A stretch of 64,000 nt of DNA from Bugula neritina (Eukaryota; Bryozoa; Gymnolaemata; Cheilostomatida; Bugulidae). Below are positions 13,301 to 27,580 of the stretch, piece by piece. Each line of letters begins with the position of its first letter. The first letter of the stretch is position 1. Location of the stretch: assembly GCA_964035545.1 (NCBI GenBank), contig OZ037765.1, forward strand, positions 13,076,698 through 13,140,697, read 5' to 3'. Both the position numbers and the translations under genes were made by a program. Under the pieces are notes generated by a model. It was not told the DNA's origin. It did not search any database and saw nothing but the letters and a program-made list of their open reading frames with translations.

Positions 13301-15181
13301 GAGTTTGTGAACCAGAACTTAGAAAGTGGATCTACTCCAAATTACATTTTGACTCACTGCTGCAAAAGTAGTTAGTGGTGATGAAACTAAACTCCTTTTA
13401 GATGTGCTTTATAGAGCTACCAGAAAAGCTCAGTTCATGTGCTTGTTTTCTAAGTGGTTGAAGTTTTAAAGGAATATATCTTTAGTACGTGGTTAGAGGT
13501 ACAATTGTTTTTTCTAAAACTATTTCATTAGTTACACTTATCTGTTCAGTACATTGATTTAATCACACCATCAACTTGCTGATAATTTATCCACCATGTA
13601 GGTGAGCAAAATTCTTAAATGTGAGAAGTGGTTCTTCAGTTTGCTATACTATACTCTTCTATATCATGTTCCTCTACACTTATATATATATATATAAATA
13701 ATAACTTACTTATTTGGGAGAAAAAGAATAATGTTGCTTATATACTCAACTAGTTAAGTTCGTTATTGCTATAGTTTTATACATGTTCAGTTCTTTGCAG
13801 ATCTACAATTTTGCTAAAACACGCAAACATGATTATTAACCTGGTAATTGGGCTCAGACATCTCCATATTCAAGCATTTTCATTTATTAGATCAGTAAAC
13901 TTGTATATCATTGAATCATTAGTCACTAGAGATGTCATGTCTTATTAAGTATGGTTAGTCTCCTGTGGCTTTCTTACCTAACAATATCCGCTAGACTGTT
14001 TTCAATAAAAGTTACCTTTTTGCTTAAGTGGATAATACCTCTAATCTTCCTGAATAGTTGAACAGTTATAAGAATGGCTGTTTGAACCTTAGTGAATCAA
14101 TGGTACTTTGTCTTTTTTACTGTTTTTTGAGTTTCATCTTGACAGTTTTTCAACCCATGCTGGGTCCATAACCTATGGTTGTTGGTTTAATTAGATTGAC
14201 GCTGTCCCCATGCATCGGATAAAAACTCCATTGGAATAATTCAAAGTATGGCTGTAAGCCACCCTCTGGTTTAGTTTATTTAACTTTCTCCATCCTTCAG
14301 AAGTCTACACAAACCAGTAATTGACACTTCCTGCATTTCTAAAAGCTGCCAAGTTGAAGCTACAGATCTAGAATCTAATAAATTTATTACTGTACTGCCC
14401 AATTATTCTTTCTACCTGTAAGAATGTTGAATCCACATAACAGCAGATGCAGAGGTTGCTGGTGTTTTATCTCCCATATTAAACCATAACTCATGAAAGT
14501 AGTAGAGTAAATTATTTATTAACTTAGCATATTTATAGATGGGGGACTCCTATAGTGTAATCTGTGCATTTTCCAGAAATCAAATTCTCTCGGAAACATT
14601 TACAAAATATAATTAGACTTCTTGCTGGACCTACTATTTAATTTGATTGTGCTATACTCAACAATTTAATTATTGCACGCCTGAACTAATATCAGGTTTA
14701 AACTTGTCTGAAAACTATTAAATTAGAGATTATTTCTTAAAGGCATGTAGTTATCCTTCTACTAAATATTTCACTGCCATCTGCTGGCTAGCAGATGTTG
14801 AGTTTTCTTAAAAGGATTCAAACTGGAAAACACTAAGATTATTTTCTATTCTAATTTTCAGTCAAAAATCAAATTTTTTTGAGTTGTTTTGCATTATAAA
14901 AGCAACTCGTCAAAATTATTTTCTAGTGATAACATACTTTAAGAAATGTTATAGAAATATTGATCATTTAGCAGTGATATTTGTCTGTTTTGTAAGTGCA
15001 TTAGGCAACCTATAAGTTACTAGGTCCGGGTCCAAGTTACAACCAAAGTTAATAAAGGAATTATTTTCCTAAAATATTATTTGAGTTTTTTCCCCCCAAC
15101 AGCAATTGAAGTAATTTGTGAGCCTCTTTACCTAGTCACTAATGTATCATCATTCACCTGTTGGTTGTTTTGTTATTCTAG

Positions 15182-18100
15182 GATATGGGGTACAGGGAGA
15201 AACCTGCCACTCCTAACAGTCCTTCAGGTACTACCGTCACTACAATGTATGATCACCTGCTCTCCCCTCCATCACCTGCGGAAGAAGAAGAGAAGAATGA
15301 GAGGTTGAGGAATGACTTACTGGATGAGATATGCAACGACATGGGTATAGATGACAGCATGGATCTGGATTTTGATGATGACTTTTGTTACAATGGTCAA
15401 CAGAAGCCTGGTCAACGACTAGCCATGAGTGGAGCATCTGCTAAAGCGTGTGAAAGTGATGCACGTAGGACTTCTGCTAACAGCTCCACTGGCTACTCCA
15501 CATCTGATAGTCTGTGTGCTATTGCTAAACTAACCCACAGTATCCCTCATGAAAATAATTCAGCATCTGATGTTGAAGCTAAACAACGCCGTGAAAGTTT
15601 AGAAAATGCTTCGGTCAAACAAGAGCCCACGTCCCAGACGGAGAGTGAACTTAGATTTTGTAATGTCAACGATACTGACCAAGGTAAAGCAGCAGCCGCT
15701 GCTGCAGCTGCCAATAAGCTTGCTATGCAAAGACAGCTGAATGAGACGGCAGCGGCAGCAGAGGCAAAAAGAAAAGAAAGTGATGGGATGTCTCAGTCTG
15801 AGCTAGCTGAGCCAGGGTGTAGCTCAAGTGAATTGCAGGGTAGCAGTGCACAGCAGTCCCTGGCTGGACAAAACAGGTAGGGGTTATCTCCCTTAACATC
15901 CCTACTTCCTCTTCATTGAACATTTTACACCTTCTTTTGAAAACAAGTGGGAATTTGCCCACCAATGATCAAATGTCTTAGCAACTGTAAATAAATCAGA
16001 GCAATAATAACCTCCCTATATCAGATGTAGCACTATTGGGCCTATCCACTTTCATAGCCCCTTCCTATAAGTTACTATCAACACCAGACAGACCTTGGGG
16101 TTTATCTATAGTACAAAGTTTATACACAGCACCCAATACACCACCAGTAACCCTCACTGTAGACTATTGGTTAGCAACATGTAACTTTATATAAAGATGT
16201 TGAATGCAGCTCAAACAAGCGGTTCAGCTGATGTGTAGAAAGAGTCTATTCTAGCGATATGATAGAGTCCTCGCCCCTCTTATTATGCATTGCTATTATT
16301 TTGCCCAAGGTAATTTCATTGAAAACCCACTGAGATGCCAAATTATTTTCTTGGCTAGCTATTGTTGTTAATGAATACAATATTAAGTTAATTTTGCCCA
16401 CAATAAGAGCTACTTATTTGTGTTGACTGTTTAGAAAAAAAGCAATGAATGGGCTGTCACATCTCTGAGGGGAAATAGAATCCTTTCATTAGCAGAATTG
16501 AAATTGATTCCGTGAGATTGCCTAGCACACATACATTTCAGAATTTGCATAATACCGAGCATAGTATAGTATATTGTTTGAACTTGAGGTAAAACTTTCC
16601 ACAGTGGAAGCCATGGGAGTAATAGTTGTACTGTCCCTGCCCACTGCAATCTATAAGGGCTTTACAATACACCCTGGCTAACCTATTTCATACTGCTTTC
16701 GTGAACCAGTTGTTTTGGTCCAACTATAAATAAAATAAAACATATTGAGCGTTCTTATCAAATGTGTAATTTTACAAGTTCTTTGGCAAGACTACTTCCA
16801 GCAGTTTGTAAGTCAATTATAAGTGATGTCTCTAAATCGTAGTGTTCACTGTGAAGTGATGCCTGAGTGAATGTGTTCATTTATTCAGTGATTCATGGCT
16901 AATTGACTTTCTTCACTGAGTTAGTAGAACACCTGAGACTTGTCTAGATTACAACATGACTCACATTCTAACCTTCTTAGACATACTTGTACTCGTGAAG
17001 CCTCTCCAACTCTAAATCGTGGTGTTACTTATGTTCAGTTTACAAATGTCTCAGCCAAGCTGTCACAGTGGGCAATGAAGTACTGCTGATTATGCCATCT
17101 TGTTACTCTCATGTAAAAGCAATGCTGTAACCACAAAGGGCTGTTTTATTTTAAAACGTATTGAATTCTGGCAACTAGCAGTGAATTTTAACAATAATTG
17201 TCCACCAACTGTAGTTTTTATTGTGGTATTTTGCCTTTTATTTATTTCTAAAAATACTTAAAACATCCATAAATATGTTTTCTGAGTAAATACTAAATAG
17301 CTGTTAATATGCTGGATATATTTTTATCTTATAAAATGGAGCTTGAAAATTGTATTTAAGTATAAAGGTCTTGTAAGAAGGTCCTTGGTCTATTCAAGCC
17401 TAAGTACTAGATTATCCAGTAAAAACCTCAAAAATCACAGAATGGAATTACATATGATAGGCATCAGCCTGGGTAAAATATTCTATGTATGTAGTAAGCC
17501 CTATAATAGGCAGTCATGCATGCGAAGCAATAATACCATGCAATCTGTAAAATTACAGTTGATTGTTTGTGAGAAGAATCGGTGAACATGTAGTGCGTCC
17601 CTATAGAGAAAAAGTGTCATCTTAAATCCTGAATTAATGAACTGTTTAGCTAGTAGACACCTGTCTACTTGTGGTGTGGGTCTGTGTGTGTCTCAGTGGC
17701 ATTTGTTAGAAGCATCTACTGATAAATACCCAAGATAGCATGGAGAGTAAACTGCAGTAAGATATCAAGTGCCAACTTGCTCTAGTTGGCCACTGCTACG
17801 GAAAAATTGGGTGTGAACAGCTGCTGTTACCAATTTTTTTACAACTCAAGTTCAAATCCTTGAAAAGTATAGTAAATAAATGCAGATTATCATTTGGACA
17901 CTTGGCTGTTGAAATCAGAAATCACAAAAACAGATACACCTTAAAAAGTAATGTTTTTAACTGAAGATTTTATTGCTGGCACAATTATGTGCATTGAATA
18001 GGTGATGAAATTACCTGTGAAGCCAATATACATACTTGCTTTCAAGTAACTATGGAGTGCACAGCTATTAGAACTAGTTTAATATTTTATCCAGTTTCTA

Positions 18101-21100
18101 AAAAATACTTTTATTTCACAGAAAACATTCCAAATAGGTCAGTCTTCAATACCCCAATCGTTAAACAACAACTACAACATTAAACTACCTTTAGTCAGAA
18201 AAGTCTATTCAATGATTCAGGTTCGAATGATTAATTTAGTTTAAAGGTGTTTTTACCTTTTTCTGAAGTTTCAGTTATTTCAACCTAATTTAAATTCAAA
18301 CACCTTTTTATAGATTCACTGGGACTTATTGAATTGTGGGAAGCTCACTCTAATAGCAGTAATTGATTATTGTGACCTCATGCTCTTTAAAAAGTAATGT
18401 ATCATTTAAGCAAATTGTATAGAAGGAATAGTAAAAAACCTGTTTAATGATAAGATTTCACAATATAGCTGAGTATTGAGGTGTTCTTTGACTAATGTAT
18501 CTAGTAGAAAAAACCATTGTTATATGGTAATAGTTGATGAAAGATTATTATCACTGTTCGTTGAAAGGTGACCGAAGGGCATCAATTTTGTATGCTTGAA
18601 GGTTTGATGAAATTCTTCCCTTAGCAGAATTAAATTCCGGACTGAAAGTTGTGAGGATATAATCCCACCCTTTGTTCCAACTAAATATTTCAAAACTTGC
18701 CAATTTTTAATTTGGTGGAGAAAAGTTGCACTCCCAACAGACACTTTGCTACCTCAGCTTCATTTTCTCTGTGAATGAAAAATGCTAGTGAATAAGTGAA
18801 TATGCTGTAAGAGCCCCAACAGCATGTGTGTTAGTGAAAACAAGCTAGGAGAAAGTAAAACTTTGACTAATCAATAAGGTCTGTTGATTTTATTACCACA
18901 GAAAGTGAAAGTTCCTTCCATGTTTGCATTTCTGTTCATTAGATTGAGTTATTTATTAGAGGTTTCGAACAATTCAAGTTTAATGTAATTATAGCCACTT
19001 AGCCACATCACTTTGTCCAGTCTAATGACTTATCAATTTCAGTTTGTCTTGTACTGCAAGGCAGCGAAACTGCATGGCCAAACATCAACTACTCTCCTTG
19101 AATTTTTCAAGTGAAGTGATGCTCAATTTACTGTAACCTGTATGATGAGTCATCCACAGTAAATACTTGAGGCATACAAAGCAATACTTGAGAGTGATAA
19201 TTTAACTATATGCAATCTATCTATTGTCCATTAGAGCAAGTTATTGCTGGCTAAACATTAGGCTATAAAGGGGGGGGGGGGGATGTCCTTAGCCTTTACA
19301 ATGAAATTATTCTGCCTCTAGTTACTGGACAAACTTTTTTTCCATTTCTCTTTTTCACCGAAGAAGATTTTAAAAATTTGGTTTCAATTAAAAAGCACTG
19401 AAGATAACCATATTTGTTTGTATGATAAGGCCAGAGTTATGTTGAACTCTTCTCATACCTGATACATTATATATACATATGGGTTGAACTAACAGACATT
19501 AAGAAGCAATTGTCTGATATTTTTCTAACGTTTGCTATTACTGCAGAGGGCAGCCACCGCAGCAGCCACCCCAGCAGCAGTATGTCGACTATTCCTACCA
19601 GGATGACTATGCCATGGAAGACATGACGGCACCAGACACAATGATCAACTTCTCCGAGCTGCCCCAACAACCTAACTACTACCAGTGCCCTCAAACTGCT
19701 CAAGACAACCTTGCCCTTGGCTTCAACATGTCCTTGCACCAGTCCAGCCATCCCAGTTTCTCCCAGCCACAGCCCTTCACACCCCATCAGTATAGCATGT
19801 CTAATGTAAGTCTTTCTGGTCAACTTTTGTCTGACTGGCAGCGGGCAGCAGGTGCTTGATGGGCTTGCTGCCCACGAAGGTACTTTTAAAATTATTTCGT
19901 AGTTGATGCTACTACATAAGTCAGATTTACTATGCAATGATGAGCTTTTTTAGCTGCAAAACCTTAGAGGCAGTCAACAAATATTGTTTATTAAATATTA
20001 CCCAATGAAAATTGATAATAATTATAATTCAAAATGTATTCAAAACAAGTGTTGCTGTTGCCCTTGTATGACACGTTACAGCTGTATTATTGTGGTGTAT
20101 TCTACACTAATGTACCTGTCAATCTGCTCTACCTGTTGGTATGGTGCTAGTCTTATAACATCTGAATGGTTGTTTGGTAGGCTGGCAGGGGTGCTGGTGG
20201 ATTGTGGGGAGTTCCAGGTCAACCTGGCGTCTTCAATGGCTCAGACATGTCCAGATCATCCACTCAGCAGCTCTTACAGATGCACTCTTCATTTCAGGGC
20301 ACTTCCGGTACATCATATATTGTCTTTTGTTTTAGTTATTGCTTCACTGACACTTGGATAATATAACAGGAGATAGTTTGAACTGTGAAAACTCTTCTTT
20401 TAGCAAATGAATTTGCACAAATGTGTAATCAAAGAAACTTACAATATCTTTTCTATTTGCTAAAAAGGATATTTTGCCACAAAACCAATATTTTAATGCG
20501 CCATGTTGCAGCTGTTGGCTTGTTTCAGGTCCAATGCACCCATTTCAGTCATACCCAGGCACACCCCAGGTTCCCCCCTCGCCATCAGCCAACTCTCAGC
20601 CGTCATTTCAGCGCTCCGAGTCATTTCCAGGTGCTCAAGTTTCGTCAAACTCATTCGGAGCAGTCCCAGGGGTCAGCCATTCTCAGCCCGGTGCACCACA
20701 GCAGCCACACGCTGCCTCTTCGCCTGGCTCAGCTTCCCAGAAGTCCTCAACACCTGGTTAGTTCTTGTTCACAGGCAGCTTGCTGAGATATATCCTTGAA
20801 ACTTGGCCCAATTCACTCACTATTATTGTTAAGTTATCATACTATGATTAGTCAATGTATTAAAAACTAGCATTTTTTGTTTATGTTGCCATGGACATTT
20901 AATTATTTTCACACATGCTGAACTTGCTGGGAATATATTGTACAAACAGTAGAATGTTTTACACTGAGCACACTGGCTGTAATGTTGAGTAGCTAGACAA
21001 TAATTATACTGATTTCTGTAGAATTGGTGAAAATAATTTCTATTCTTTATGAATTTGATGGATTGGCAGATTCTTATGACAAAATCTTAACAAATGAGCC

Positions 21101-24100
21101 ATTAATTGGTGACACGGACTATATTTATTATAACATTATTATAATATACCTAATATTCTGATATTCTGATGATAAATAGTGCTTTATTTATGATGAAAAT
21201 TACCAACAGTTAATATAGAAATTTGACTTGACTACAAAAGTGGCATTTGCAATCTAAATCCTGTAATGTTAGAATCAACTTCGAGTTATTATCTAATGGT
21301 TTTTTTAATAATTGTTGTATAACATAACAGTAATAATATAAATAACTTAGACAGTGTGAAAAAGCATGAATGATATAATATAAAGCATTATTATGTTATT
21401 TCTGTTTGCAGCACCACCCACACCTATAGCAGTGTCCTCGGCTTGTCTCACCTCATTTTCTACAGCCTCTACTAACAACAAACAAATCTTCATGAGACAG
21501 CTGGTAGCAGATAATAAGTCTAACGCATTCCGATCTCACCCCCTTTTCCCTCTGCTCCGAGATCTCATCATTGCCGACATGAACTATGATAGCCCAGGGT
21601 TTCCCCACTCTCTCATCCGTAACCTCCCCCCTGATTTCAACAAGCTCTTGAGGGTAAGTAAGCTATGCTGTACGTATGCTAGTAAGTGTTAGAAACCGAT
21701 AATGTCCATATATTTGCCTTTGTGTAACAATATGCCATTTCTTCAAATTTTAAAAAATTAAAGAAATTGAGGTTAGACCAAATAGCACAACACCGAACAA
21801 CTTTGTAACTCATAAAAGTAAATTTTTGTGGGAAGACCAACTTATTTTGGGTGTGTGCCTGTCTATTACTCCTGTTCTTGGACTAGCTAATAACTTAACA
21901 GCTGAGTACTTTGGTTGATTAAATTGTATGCCTTGAATTAATTATCTTTCTACGGTCACTTCATCATTAACTTCACCTGTAGGTAATGGAAGCAGCCCCA
22001 ACTTAGCTTTGCAATGTACCATGTATCACCTGCTATTATTATTTAGGACTTATTTTAATTAAATAGTAGTCACAGTTATCTATCATACCTGATATATAGA
22101 ATGACATCTTCATGATCAATGATCCTTTGATTTGTCTACTATTTTTATGGAATAAACTGATTCTATAAGCTAACCAAGAGTCTAGGTATTGATGAAGAAC
22201 CAATAAATGGTGATTTATTAGTTAATTTACAAATATCAGCTTTAAGAGGCGTGTAATCCTGATTACCAGTTTATCTAATTATTGAGTGTGAAATTTTTCA
22301 GAATTACCAATCTCGAAATCCAGATATGGAGAAGCATTACCACATCCCGTCGGTGAACAGTGTGGTGATGGATGCACTGAACTATGCCCATCACAGTCTC
22401 ATGGACAAGATAAGGCAGAAGAAGACAACTGTAGATGTAGGACAGCGGTCCCAGCCTGTCACTGCACCCTCCCTCACTCAAGAGGGGACTGCCATGTCCT
22501 CTCCTGCTATTCTAGCCTCATCTATGACTCGTAAACCCTTACCTAGTGGTGAATACTGTGAAGATCTATCTAAACATGATATTTCTAAGGTATACATTGT
22601 CATGCTGACCATCAAAGTCAACCTCATTAACTTGCATAGTATCTGCAAGAATGTACGAATCTAGATTTTTTATGAATAATAAGTCTCACTTTATCTCCTT
22701 TTTTAGACAATTAACTGCTGCGTTTTTTCTAAACATTAATTTGGAGTAGTTAGTGAAAAGTGAATGCATTATAGAATATCGGAAACTTTAATTGAGAATA
22801 AATTGTTATTTAAGACTATATAACTCAGCAATGATGGTGGATAGTGTTTCACTGCATCTGCATGTAAAACCAGAATTAACTGGGACTTTCCCAGTTGATT
22901 CTGGATTGAGGAATGAGTGTGGATGTGCTTTAAGGACTCTACGAAGGAATAATATTTGTTATGTTGGATTTTAGGGCCCGAATAGTTATGGAGTGATGCA
23001 GTCGCCAGTTACTGGAGAATCATTTAGACCTCGCAGGGTAAGCAACTCCTAATCTACACCCACAACACATGACACTGCTGTGTATAGCACATGATATATG
23101 TTTGTACAGCTAGTTGATCCAAGACTAATCAGTAATGACACTGACTATTGCCTTTCCAGCTGCACACATGTGGAATAAATCATTTACTTAAGGCTGTGTA
23201 CCCGCTATAGCTGATTACTGACACTTGCAGATGCACACACTGTGTATACAGCATTAGAAGTATAATCTTACTGTTGATCTGCTAACTCTGTAGGAATCTG
23301 GATCAGTGTATAACTGTGATATGGCTCCACCTACCCCAGGCTCCACTTACAGCCAGCCGCTAAGTGTGGATACGGGGTGTAACAGTCCCAACTCAAGCAG
23401 GCATCCCGTTAACCTAAGTACTACCTCTCAGCCTCCCACTCCACTATACAACCCAGCTCAGGGCACGCCCCACCAGTACCATCATCACCCACAAGTACGT
23501 TTCTAGAGAGAGAAAGTTGACAGCTGCCAGTTGAAGTTGTACTGATAGCAGATTTTGTGCTGTTCACTGAATATAACAAACCAAAGAAAACAATCAGCCG
23601 AAAGACTACTTGTTCTCAGTGCTTTGATTAGGTTACCTTCTCTGCTGTAATGATAACTCAGTGAAGAGTTGTCAAACATATTTTAATTTCAGCTTTTTAT
23701 TGCCTTTCAATTAATTACGGCTCACGAAATACCACCTAGTTTTTTAGGCCATACATGGAGGGGTTAGAATATGATATGCTATCAGTGTTATCATTGGACA
23801 TTGTCAAATATTACTATTTGTTATGAAGCTAATATTTGTTAATCTTTTTCTATGTGTTGAGTTGAAACTACACTGTATTAGCCATCATTTGGAATTTCGT
23901 TCTGTAGAGTGGATTTTCACGACCTGGACATCCGCCTAATCCTCGAAACCCCTACATGACGGTACACGGCGGGCCACCATGTCCCCCTCCCAACTATACA
24001 GTCTCCCCTAATGTGAGTATAATACAGTCGCAGTTGTGTGTGTAGCTGGGTGGAGGGTTGGTGGACAGATCCTGCTCTCTGTACGATATACACTAGAAGT

Positions 24101-26745
24101 GATGGATACTTACATTATAATTACTATGCTAATCACCTCTTTGTATAATAATTAGCATTCCTTTAGTGAGTTACTCAGTATAGTGGTTTGTATAGCAGTT
24201 TGCTCTCATCCAGGCTCCCACTTATACTCAGTGTAGTTTATATCCTTGAGTAGTTGGGCTTGCCTGCTGTGTATTATTTATATCAGTGATAGTGCAGTCA
24301 GCTTTGTTTATACACTAATTAGTTGGTTAAGGATGGTTGCCAAGCCAACTATTTATGACGTTGAACCCTCTTACCACGCTCTCATAGAATAATTTATAAA
24401 TGGAAAATACCCATATTTTTATATATATTTTTATTTATTTTCCTGGAAACACTATATTACAGTAAAGCTACCCACATGTGTACCATGTGAATGCTGGCTT
24501 GTGGGCTGATACCAGTATAATAGTATTCTAGTATGTAATTATAGCATATCTCAAACTACCACAACTGTAGTTTAGTTAATAATTTAAAACCATATATAAA
24601 TACATTATTTGCCAATTCTTTGCCAATCCTTCGCTTATTTGTTAACCCAAATCTACCTCCTGTGTGTTGAGTAGCAGTTTATACTTGTTCAATGATTTTA
24701 CAGATAATTTATTTAGAATTGCAGCAGCGCTGGTATATCCAACAGTAGTAGCACCATGTGGAGTATGTTATGCATCACTCATTGGTTACCTGTATGCTTG
24801 TTACTACGTGCTTCACCTGCCTACCAACTGACTGTAGTGTTGATAGTTGCACTTGCCACCTTGTCATTGTTACTGTATGCCGTCTTCGTTGTTGTTTTTT
24901 CTTATGCACAATTTATGCTCTCTGTGCCCGGCTGGCATTGTTGTAATTATTGTTATTGTAGAACCCACCTTTGTCAAGACATCAGCAAACAATGTATGAG
25001 CTAGGGCTGCCCCCTCCTGGCCCTGGCATGTATGCTGATCCCAATTCCTACCATGACCCTTATAATAATTGTATGCCTCCACCACCTGCTGCCCACATAT
25101 CTAGACTACACCAAGTAAGTATTAGTCTGTGCCAACACTCTGCAGGCAGGCATTGTGCCCTACAAACTGTGTTGCACACAAGTATTTATGTTATTTGATG
25201 AAGCAATTCGCTCTGTTTGCTTAGGTGAGCATGTTTATTTGTATAGTATGTTAGATTTTCATGTTTAGTGTGAATGAATAGATAGTGTATCTCAGTTAAT
25301 GTTGTTTTGACATGACAAGCACATAAAATATTCTTGTCCTGAACCATTATTAACTAAATAAATGTTATCTGTCATAAATTAGTATAAAAAACTTGAATAG
25401 TGCAGGTGTAAGTATATGTAGATAGATGGGTAAGTAGGTAGTTAGGATTACAACAATTGATTATAAAGCAGCGAAATAGTGTGTTGTGCAATAAAGAAAA
25501 TATACTTGTAGTCTAGAACGCTATATAAACTTTTAACTTTGTAACTAAACCAAAAATAATTGTTTGCGTTTGTGTGCGTGTATATAATATATTTTTGGCT
25601 TTTGTATTTTTTGTTTGGCTCTTGGATTTGACCCGATTTTGTTGTTGTTTATATCTTGTGTTATAAGTATTCATCTCGGGCTATAAACATCTAGTAGAAC
25701 TTGATGTAAATGACAAATTACTATATGTGTCTATCTCATGAATTAGTTTTGCTGACATAAACACACTTTCAATCACCTAACCTCCAGTTAAAATTCTCCT
25801 TGATATAACATAACAGCATTTATCAATTAGCGTGCTGTAGTTGATCCTCCCTAATGAGAACCCACTTGAAAGGAATATTAAATACTGAAGGTTTTGGTGC
25901 AGTTTTGAATTTAGTTGATTCTCTTTTAGATGGGCCCGGATCGGCATTTGTTGTATATGAATAACATCAATGACGGTAGTCTAGTTAAAACTATGATAGA
26001 GAGCGGAAAAGATATGTACGACACACTGTCGGAGGCTGGCAGTGTGATGAGTGCTCACTCCATGCAAGGGTATGTCCACATCCCATCTGATGTCACTGTT
26101 AAATATAACAAATATTATACTCTACAAGTAAAATTTAATACATTATTTATTGTACACCATCTATTATAATAGTCTTATGCGATTATCATGTAAGGTAGTG
26201 GAAACTCTACAATATTCTTTATTCTTCCTGCATATTTTTCCAATTATTAGGTTAATCAAATAAGGAATTTTTGATTTGCCATCACAAAGTTTATTTTAAT
26301 ATTTGTGTCAAAAAACCTTTCTACAATTAACATTATGATATAGTCTGTTGTGTAATAACACTGCTCAATATTTCTTTGTACCTATGGTATAGTGACGTGG
26401 CTCTTTATATGTTGGTAGGTTCTGTATTTCAAATAGACACTTTATTTTGATCTCGGATTCCTCTAAAAAAAGTCATTTTCATTGTGATATCTTTGTAGAT
26501 CCATTAAGGGACAAGCGCAAGGCCAAGGAAAAACAACTGAAGGCAGAAAGCATGCTAGCCTGCCAAAGGAAGCTGTTAATATCATGCTGAATTGGTTGAG
26601 AGAGCACCAAGAGAAACCTTATCCAAATGATGATGAGAAAGGCATGCTGATTAAACAAACTGGTTTAACTATAACGCAGATAAATTACTGGTTTACCAAT
26701 GCTAGACGACGTCTCTTACCTAAATGGAAAGGTGAAGACATGTAG
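15182..26745 (+). CDS. TALE-class homeobox transcription factor gene (Meis/PKNOX/TGIF-like), 12 exons
   Basis: Exons: 15182-15876, 19547-19805, 20181-20307, 20529-20756, 21412-21653, 22302-22589, 22975-23037, 23294-23494, 23908-24012, 24962-25114, 25930-26069, 26499-26745. All have AG acceptors and GT donors, and phases agree at every junction. From the ATG at 15185 (G at -3 and +4) to TAG they give 914 residues. The N-terminus is acidic ([12 protein letters not shown]) with a poly-Ala tract, then long Gln/Pro/Ser-rich regions like activation domains. Residues about 474-485 ([12 protein letters not shown]) resemble the MEIS-A motif. Residues about 520-555 may correspond to MEIS-B. The homeodomain sits at the extreme C-terminus. 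TALE proteins bind DNA as dimers with PBC partners in the nucleus. Whether it is a Meis, PKNOX or TGIF orthologue cannot be settled by eye. A 5' exon upstream of 15182 is implied. Confidence 0.88.
21412..22589 (+). other. Exons carrying the MEIS-like N-terminal domain of the TALE gene
   Basis: Exon 5 (21412-21653) contains [12 protein letters not shown], matching the HPLFPLL core of the MEIS/PKNOX N-terminal domain, which contacts PBC-class homeoproteins. Exon 6 (22302-22589) contains [18 protein letters not shown], a helical segment that may be the second MEIS block. The order matches the family, but the spacing to the homeodomain (about 300 residues) is longer than in vertebrate MEIS. Confidence 0.55.
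26499..26745 (+). other. Homeodomain-encoding last exon of the TALE gene
   Basis: Encodes about 82 residues with the TALE homeodomain at about residues 850-912. The PYP of the three-residue loop extension is present ([11 protein letters not shown]). Helix 3 reads [19 protein letters not shown], keeping W48, F49, N51 and R53. Position 47 is Tyr and position 50 is Thr, whereas Meis/TGIF have Asn and Ile. Only a few residues follow the domain before TAG. Confidence 0.9.
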
Positions 26746-27206
26746 TCTTTATTTTGTATATTTGGATATATTTTTACTCTTTCTGGTTACTTCGTATTAC
26801 AGCTTCGTCTAGAAGCTTTTGAAACTTGTAGTTTTTGTACATATTTCAAGTTTGTCTATATCACTTAATGACACATTTCTAGTACTAACGCCTAGTCAGT
26901 GATTTGATATTTAGCACATGTAGTCCAGTTAGTAGCAATTCATGGATATTCTTTTTTATTATGATGTATCGTTGCTAATCAATTCTATTGATTTTCTCCC
27001 AAATTTTAGCATACCTTTTTTACAATAAGTTTTTGAGAATCGTAGTCTGTTAACGTACAATTTTACAATTGTATAATTTTACATATAATATCATTAGCAG
27101 CTCACCATTGAGGTCATCTTGGCTCCTATCAACCTTAATATTTTTTGCGTAAAGAATGATACTCTTTTAAGACACTTGAATGCAAAGCCATTGTGAACTT
27201 GTTGAA

Positions 27207-27212
27207 AATAAA
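27207..27212 (+). terminator. Poly(A) signal AATAAA of the TALE gene
   Basis: AATAAA lies 462 bases after the TAG at 26745 and before the convergent PPM1G 3' end. Confidence 0.45.
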
Positions 27213-27530
27213 ATGTGTACTACTTAATAATATATATTTTAGTTATGTCTCCATTACTCAAGTGTAGGCTAAGTTGTATTTAAGTATATAGTTCTGCGAT
27301 GTTCATTAAAGACTTTATATTTAAAGTTGTAAGCAATTTAATAGCCACAGAAATTTTTAACAAAATAAAGTTCATGCAAAGTATTGACTATATGCTATAT
27401 AACAAGTATAATTCAGAACAGCTTTAAAATAGAATAATTGTACACATAAAATGGAAACTATGAAAATGCATCATATGGAGTTATATTGCATGAGAATGGA
27501 ACATACACTAAATGTACATCAAAACTTTGT

Positions 27531-27536
27531 TTTATT
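27531..27536 (-). terminator. Poly(A) signal of PPM1G
   Basis: AATAAA on the minus strand, 45 bases beyond the PPM1G stop codon at 27581. Confidence 0.45.
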
Positions 27537-27580
27537 GTCAATATTTACAATTTTTTTAAATTTTTACATAGATATTTGAA

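Larger units (their letters stand above)
5038..15181. other. Long gene-poor AT-rich stretch upstream of the TALE homeobox gene
   Basis: No credible coding exon is visible over about 10 kb. The region holds degenerate AGTATT/ACTAAT-type repeats (about 6600-6880 and 7500-7680), a 223-bp palindrome (7155-7377), a short TA run at 13679-13697 and a CpG-bearing patch at about 6340-6605. Because the first visible TALE exon begins at a splice acceptor (15182), at least one 5' exon and the promoter of that gene must lie here. Confidence 0.5.

Noticed and set aside
15240-15437. Minus-strand open frame over the first visible TALE exon
   Set aside because: Shadow of a clearly coding plus-strand exon; no supporting motif.
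18218-18232. GGTTCGAAT word resembling a tRNA B box
   Set aside because: No A box or acceptor stem at a suitable distance.
19270-19282. Run of 13 G
   Set aside because: Single homopolymer in an intron; no further G tracts to support a regulatory quadruplex.
19467-19937. 156-codon minus-strand open frame
   Set aside because: Antisense shadow of the TALE exon at 19547-19805, whose sense frame has correct splice phases.
20385-20799. Two alternative plus-strand frames over 20385-20799
   Set aside because: Only the frame giving [11 protein letters not shown] matches the splice phases on both sides; the others are shadows.
24722-24760. Extra TALE exon after TTGCAG at about 24727
   Set aside because: In the required phase it reaches a stop codon after seven codons.
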